From: Enoplosus armatus
Lineage: Eukaryota > Chordata > Actinopteri > Centrarchiformes > Enoplosidae
Assembly (NCBI RefSeq): GCF_043641665.1
Contig: NC_092194.1
Coordinates: 11,447,298 to 11,511,297, forward strand
Length of the DNA stretch: 64,000 bases
Reading direction: 5' to 3'
Each line of letters starts with the position of its first letter. Positions within the stretch are counted from its first letter, which is position 1. Shown piece after piece: positions 59,312-64,000 of this stretch. A program made the position numbers and the translations under genes. Below the pieces are notes generated by a model that saw only the letters and a program-made list of their open reading frames with translations, was not told the DNA's origin and did not search any database.

Positions 59312-59313
<2 letters not shown>

Positions 59314-61225
59314 ACACAGGGACACATCTAGGCACACAGTCACTGATAGCGCTGCCAGGCGCCAGACACCCATAGATGAGACAGGGGGCGTTATCGCAGA
59401 CTGCTGTTGCTGTTGCCCTTGGAACTAGGTATGCACAAAAACACACGTGCATGCAGATCCATACACTGACATGCATTTAATTCACATCACTTGTATACAC
59501 ACATGGACCTGAACTTCAGTTCCTCCTCTACCTGTAAACTGCCTGTCTGTGAGCTGGGGACAAATGTATCCACCAGATTATTGAGTGTAATATGCACTCT
59601 GTGCCTAAAACCTTCAAGGATGAATAGTGACTGCTTAGCTATGATGATTGTATTTCCAAAGGTTCACTGCAGCAGTGAAGGCAGCCATTTAAATATGAAT
59701 GTGAAGCTTAAATAAATCCGTTTTGAGGAATTTCTTTTATAATCTACTTTAAATAAATAATATTTCCCTAAAATAAGTTGTTATTGCTGCTCTACCTTTT
59801 ATTTCTGCACCACTTCATTGCTGTTTGTCAGTGAGGTGGTCTGAAAATCAAAGCCAGGCCTTTTCCTGCCTCCAGTCTTTTATTATAGGTTTCACTGCCA
59901 AATAACATTCTTGATTCAATGATGTTACCCCATGTGTGCATTTATAATTTACTGGGCATGCTGTTTCATGCCACTTAATAACACTCAAATACAGAGCATC
60001 AAAATATTTGCATAAATATTTAAATGTCAACATGTATTTTGAATTATTTGTAATATTCAATAAATATATGGATATTATTTGCGATGCAAGCTAAGTAAAG
60101 ACAATATTGCAAACTTGTAGTTGGACAGGAGTGCAGTGATGAGTCCTAAACAGGAGAAGCTTTGGCAGAAGATGCCTCGCTGTCTGCAACATCTCCTCCA
60201 CATCTCTGTGGCCTTGTCACGTGGGGCAAGGCAAGTTTCACATAACTCTATCTATCAGGAGTTGTCCACTGATGGTTAAAGGGCTCTGCGCGTTTGTCAT
60301 GGGGTGTCTGGATGCTTGGATGACAGTTTCTGACCAACACGGCACTTCAGACATCACATGCTGCATGGCGCATATGGCACAGTAACTGAAGTTTACACAA
60401 AATCACAAGACTTGCCTTTGTTTGTACACCTTTTCATCTCTATAGTCTTTATAAAGGTTGCTTCTCTTTTTTTTATAGCATTCCTAGTGGTGTCTGTGTA
60501 GCTTTAGGACTCAACATCCATTTACATTCCTGTTTTTCATACTGCTGCTTTATTATTACATCTATATGAGTAAGAATTATCCTTACCCTTAATATAGTGT
60601 CTTTGGAGTTTTTGCAGTTTACCAGAGGTCATTATTGTGGCGACAGTTTTCTTAGGCCAGAAACATGTTGCAGGGGCATGTTTGTACCTCATATAGGATC
60701 CCCTTCAGCCAGAGGACGCCCATGATCAAAGTCATGCATGTATTGGGATTAAAGAGAAAGGTAATATAACCCCTGCATGAAATGCAGCATCACCCCACTA
60801 ATACTGAAACTGGACAGACTTGCTAAGGTGGAGGTTTGGTGACTTGGAGAGCAGTCTGTTTATTAAGAGCCTACAATATCAGCCAAGACAGCAAGCTAGG
60901 TTCAAAATGAACTAGATTTCTAGTTTGCATTTGGGAACAAACATACATACTGCAAGCATTATGAAATGAGTTGGGCAAAATGTAAAACTAAACCTGGTAA
61001 ATGAATCTCAAATAACACCAGTAGCCTCCTTATACTGTATATTAATGCTGACAAGAGGGCCTGAACCTTGTGTGCAGACCCTGCCGACCACTGTATACAA
61101 CAGTCACAAATCAGACTTGAGATTTATTTTACCTCAGAGTAATCCAGTCATGTTTCTCTCTCCATCTGAACTCTTTATTGGTGACAGCCGCTCTAGATCA
61201 GGTGGTTGTTGGTTTGTTGGTTTTA
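59312..61225. other. Non-coding stretch
   Basis: Unique, mostly AT-rich; no recognised gene or repeat. Confidence 0.5.
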
Positions 61226-61252
61226 GGGAGATGAGGGGGAGGGAGGGGGGGG
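61226..61252 (+). repeat. G-rich tract with G-quadruplex motif
   Basis: G3, G5, G3 and G8 tracts separated by 6-, 1- and 1-base loops. Confidence 0.85.
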
Positions 61253-61439
61253 CAAAGGAGCTGTCATTTGGTCTGAGGAACACACACCCCAGACCCAGTG
61301 CTGCCTGGTCTCTGTAACACCCCTCGCTGCCTCCCCCTAGTAAACAGTCCATTAGTGTAGTGCTCCAAGGTAAACATATTTACTGGCTGGTGACGGCTTG
61401 CCAGTGTGGCTCCTCAGGCCCCGTGGCAGAGGGGATTTC

Positions 61440-61560
61440 ATTAGGCAGAGGGCAGGGGGAGAACGGAGGAAATTAATGTGCCATTCAAGATGATTTCTTT
61501 GTTTCCCATCAACATGATCACAGACAGGCCGCAGGGAAGAGATGATTTACGCACACAAAG
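61440..61560. promoter_or_regulatory. Possible conserved non-coding element
   Basis: 'aaattaatgtgccattcaag' is followed by 'gatttctttgtttcccatc' (FOX-type TTGTTT) and 'gatcacagacaggccgc'. Repeat-free, flanked by AG-rich sequence on the right. Inference only. Confidence 0.25.
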
Positions 61561-62899
61561 GAAAGAGACAGCGAGAGAGAGGGAGGGTAAGAGGGAGGGA
61601 GAGAAAATATCACAAAAGGCTCCCAGTGCGTGAAATGTCTTCCTTTTGGTGAAAATGTTCTTGTCATGATTTTTGTTATGGCTTGAAGTGCTGGAATTGT
61701 TTTCAATCAGAAAGGCTTTCTTGTTTGTCATTAAGGATTGGAAATGGAAGTATATCTGAGCAAAAACACCAACAGGCACAACAATGTAATGCTATTTCTT
61801 TCCACACTATCTAACACACAGTAATCCAACCAATACGGTGATGTCCTGCAGCCTTGTTAAGAACCTGTTTCACAATAGGAGTTCTTTTTATACAGTTTGC
61901 TTTGCAACCTGGAGGATATTATTCTGTGGCCTGCCTCTTTTATTAATAACTGCAGTTCACCAGTTCATTATCTGAAAAGTGCACACAGCTGATGGCAGAA
62001 TATTGGGTATGTTGGAAGATACTGTGTAGTGATGCTGTTGTATTGTTTGTAAAACTGCTCTTAAGTCTTGAGTAACAAACTTTTCTTGGGTGTTTTTTTC
62101 TGTTTATGAAAAAAATATTACCATAAATTACCATACAAAACCGTAATCATTTAATCTATTGGTACAGTATGTTGTTTTATGAATTTTTATTTGAAGGAAA
62201 TTAGCCCTTTAAAGTAATTTTTATTCATACATTAAGCTAGATCTGAAATTCAAATTTAACGTTCGTCTCAAACAGCAACATTTATGCAGAAAAGTGGCAC
62301 TGCTGCGGTAATTCGTCATTTTTGAGTTGAAATGAGTGAAACATAATAAGGGAAGGTTCTGGTCAAAAGTAGGCGGCTTTGACTATAACAAACACAGAAA
62401 GTGAGTCAGAAACACTGGATCCCAGCCTGTCTTTAGTTGGAGAGGAGTATTCTTCAAAATGAGTAAGCCACAACGACTTAGCAAACCTGGTACTCGACAA
62501 AACAACCCAAAATGCATGCTGCCACTTCAACACTATCAGTTTTGAAACTTTTGAAATGCATTATTATGAACACCTACTTATACTTATTAATATTGCTTTC
62601 CATAGTTTTTACAGATTAAGTAAAAGAAAGTATTTGTACATAAAAGAATAAAAAATTAAAATACTGTGGAGTTGCTGCACAGGGCCGTATTTGCAGTGAA
62701 CCATACCTGTACAATCAGACTGAGCTGTGACTGCATCGTCAGTCCAAGTCCAGCTCCTTCTCTGTGAGGTTTTACTCTCAACTATTATGTCTCCGGCTTT
62801 CATGGATGGTGTGTTTTTTTTTTGACAGCTGAAACTGACAAAGCATCCAGTGTGGTGGCCTCTGCTTTTTTGCTGATATATGCAGGTGAAGTTCCTTTG
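61561..62899. other. Non-coding stretch
   Basis: AG-rich near 61565-61605, T10 at 62814-62823, otherwise unique. Nothing recognised. Confidence 0.5.
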
Positions 62900-62904
62900 C
62901 AGAG

Positions 62905-63215
62905 TTTCTTGGCTCACCTTCATGGTTAGGGTGAGGATCTCAGATATCTGGGATGACCTTAGAGTAGAACCAATGCCCCTTGTCTTTGAAAAGAGCCAGG
63001 TGAGGTGGTTCAGGCATGTAATTACTGCAGGATGTCACCAGGACACCTTGTGCTTTTTGTGCACATTGGACTACATCCAGACTATCTCTGGGTTGCCTTC
63101 TCACAGTGCCCTGGAGAACATGCAGGAGAATTGGACTTCCGGGGTTTACTCTGCTTTGTCACTTCACAGGCGTACACAGAACTGGAAAAGTAGCTGTAAA
63201 TGGATGAAAGAATGA
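62905..63215 (+). mobile_element. Degraded 3' end of a Rex3/RTE-like LINE
   Basis: In order the stretch shows 'gttagggtgaggatctcag', 'gatgaccttagagtagaacc', 'gagccaggtgaggtggttca', 'ggcatgtaattactgcagg', then after a gap 'gactacatc', 'gagaattggacttccggggt' and 'aaaagtagctgtaaatggat'. It ends in GATG/GAATG-type units. It aligns by eye with the C-terminal reverse-transcriptase codons and 3' end of an abundant fish non-LTR element (the VRWFRH peptide corresponds to a conserved RWFGH-type stretch). Roughly 60-80 bases of the consensus are missing near 63050. The element is non-functional. The family name is from memory; that it is a LINE is more secure. Confidence 0.7.
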
Positions 63216-64000
63216 ATTAGCATTAGCATACCAACGTTTGTAGTCTTTTGCTTGCTTCTTTGCTTCAGGAATACCATTGTCTGTCCAGTGAGAGCTTTCC
63301 TTCATTATTATTATGCAGGCATTAAGACATTCAAATGTATTTTAATATTAACTGTTTTATTTGCAACACAGTGTTCTTCTAAATGTTTTGATTTTTGTTT
63401 GAAGTTGAATCAAATTGAATGGTACAGTAGGAAAACAACTCACACAATATGTTTTTCAGGTATACCACAGTAGGTCTCCTTGTTTTTACTGTAATTCACT
63501 GTATTAACATTCAGCAGCATCCATATCTAGCACATTTAAACATTTTGCCATTTTGATTTCTTCTTTCTTTTGTCATCATAAAGATGGAGACTCGCCTGGA
63601 CACATAATGTTTTGTGAAAGCAGTTGCTATAGATGTTTGAGTGTACGCCTGTATGTCTCTTCCTCTCCCTCTTTGACCCACTCTGTTTCTTTCCATCTTC
63701 AGGTCATATACAGGGCTGTATGACACCTGTGAGCGATGTGCTGGGTGACATGAGCTGCATATAAATGACCGTAGAAGAAAAACATGCCCCTTTTCATTTA
63801 CACACACACACACACACGTATTTTCAGATGCCCGTCTCGCTGTGCTGGGAGGCAGTTTTATGTAGTTGGTGACCTTAGACTGTAGAGCAGGTGTTTAGGG
63901 TCTGATAACATCATGACAGAGAGTACAGGTGTGACTGCATACAGACGGGAAGGACACACTCACACGGACACGTATTGTATGTCTTACTGGATGGCACAGC
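63216..64000. other. Non-coding stretch to the window end
   Basis: AT-rich unique sequence with a CA run at 63801-63817. No gene or mobile element recognised, and no feature visibly runs off the end. Confidence 0.5.

Overview
This window looks like non-coding genomic DNA from a vertebrate, most likely a percomorph teleost fish. That rests on three observations. Long CA/GT microsatellites are very abundant. There is no bacterial-style gene packing and no long open frame that is not explained by simple repeats. Several degraded interspersed repeats match families I remember from spiny-rayed fish genomes: the repeat with AATCGATTA-type ends, the 'gctaattagcac' repeat, a tRNA-derived SINE, a MITE whose ends read GTAACACTTTACTTT, and a Rex3/RTE-like LINE 3' end. 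Species, chromosome and neighbouring genes cannot be read from the sequence.

I find no protein-coding gene that I can support in the 64 kb. The longest open frames are artefacts. The 267-codon plus-strand frame at 56022-56825 is opened by a CAGT tandem repeat. The 207-codon minus-strand frame at 58201-58824 lies over purine-rich low-complexity DNA. Others are CA/GT runs read as Thr-His or Val-Cys. The window is therefore either a very large intron or an intergenic region. A few short stretches could hide small exons, chiefly a CpG-rich patch at 15055-15460, a frame ending in a good splice donor at 32960, GC-rich frames at 42670-43077, and a 90-codon frame at 50572-50844. None encodes a protein I recognise.

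Layout: 1-10 kb carries many microsatellites and one LINE tail. 10-14 kb has an AATCGATTA-type repeat, a C/EBP-like palindrome in enhancer-like DNA and two LINE-type tails. 15 kb has the CpG cluster. 19.7-20.5 kb has a tRNA-derived SINE and a second AATCGATTA-type copy. 21.3-22.2 kb is rich in homeodomain-type motifs and ends in a G-quadruplex motif. 29.7-33.5 kb is the main transposon-rich zone. 34-53 kb is mostly unique sequence with several patches that read like conserved non-coding elements. 54-64 kb has a third AATCGATTA-type copy, an inverted telomere-like motif, the long CAGT array, two G-quadruplex motifs and the LINE 3' end.

The enhancer-like calls rest on sequence texture (mixed AT/GC composition, dense homeodomain, octamer or SOX-type words, low simple-repeat content) and not on any alignment, so they are given low confidence. 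Transposon identities rest on recalled consensus sequences and not on a database search.
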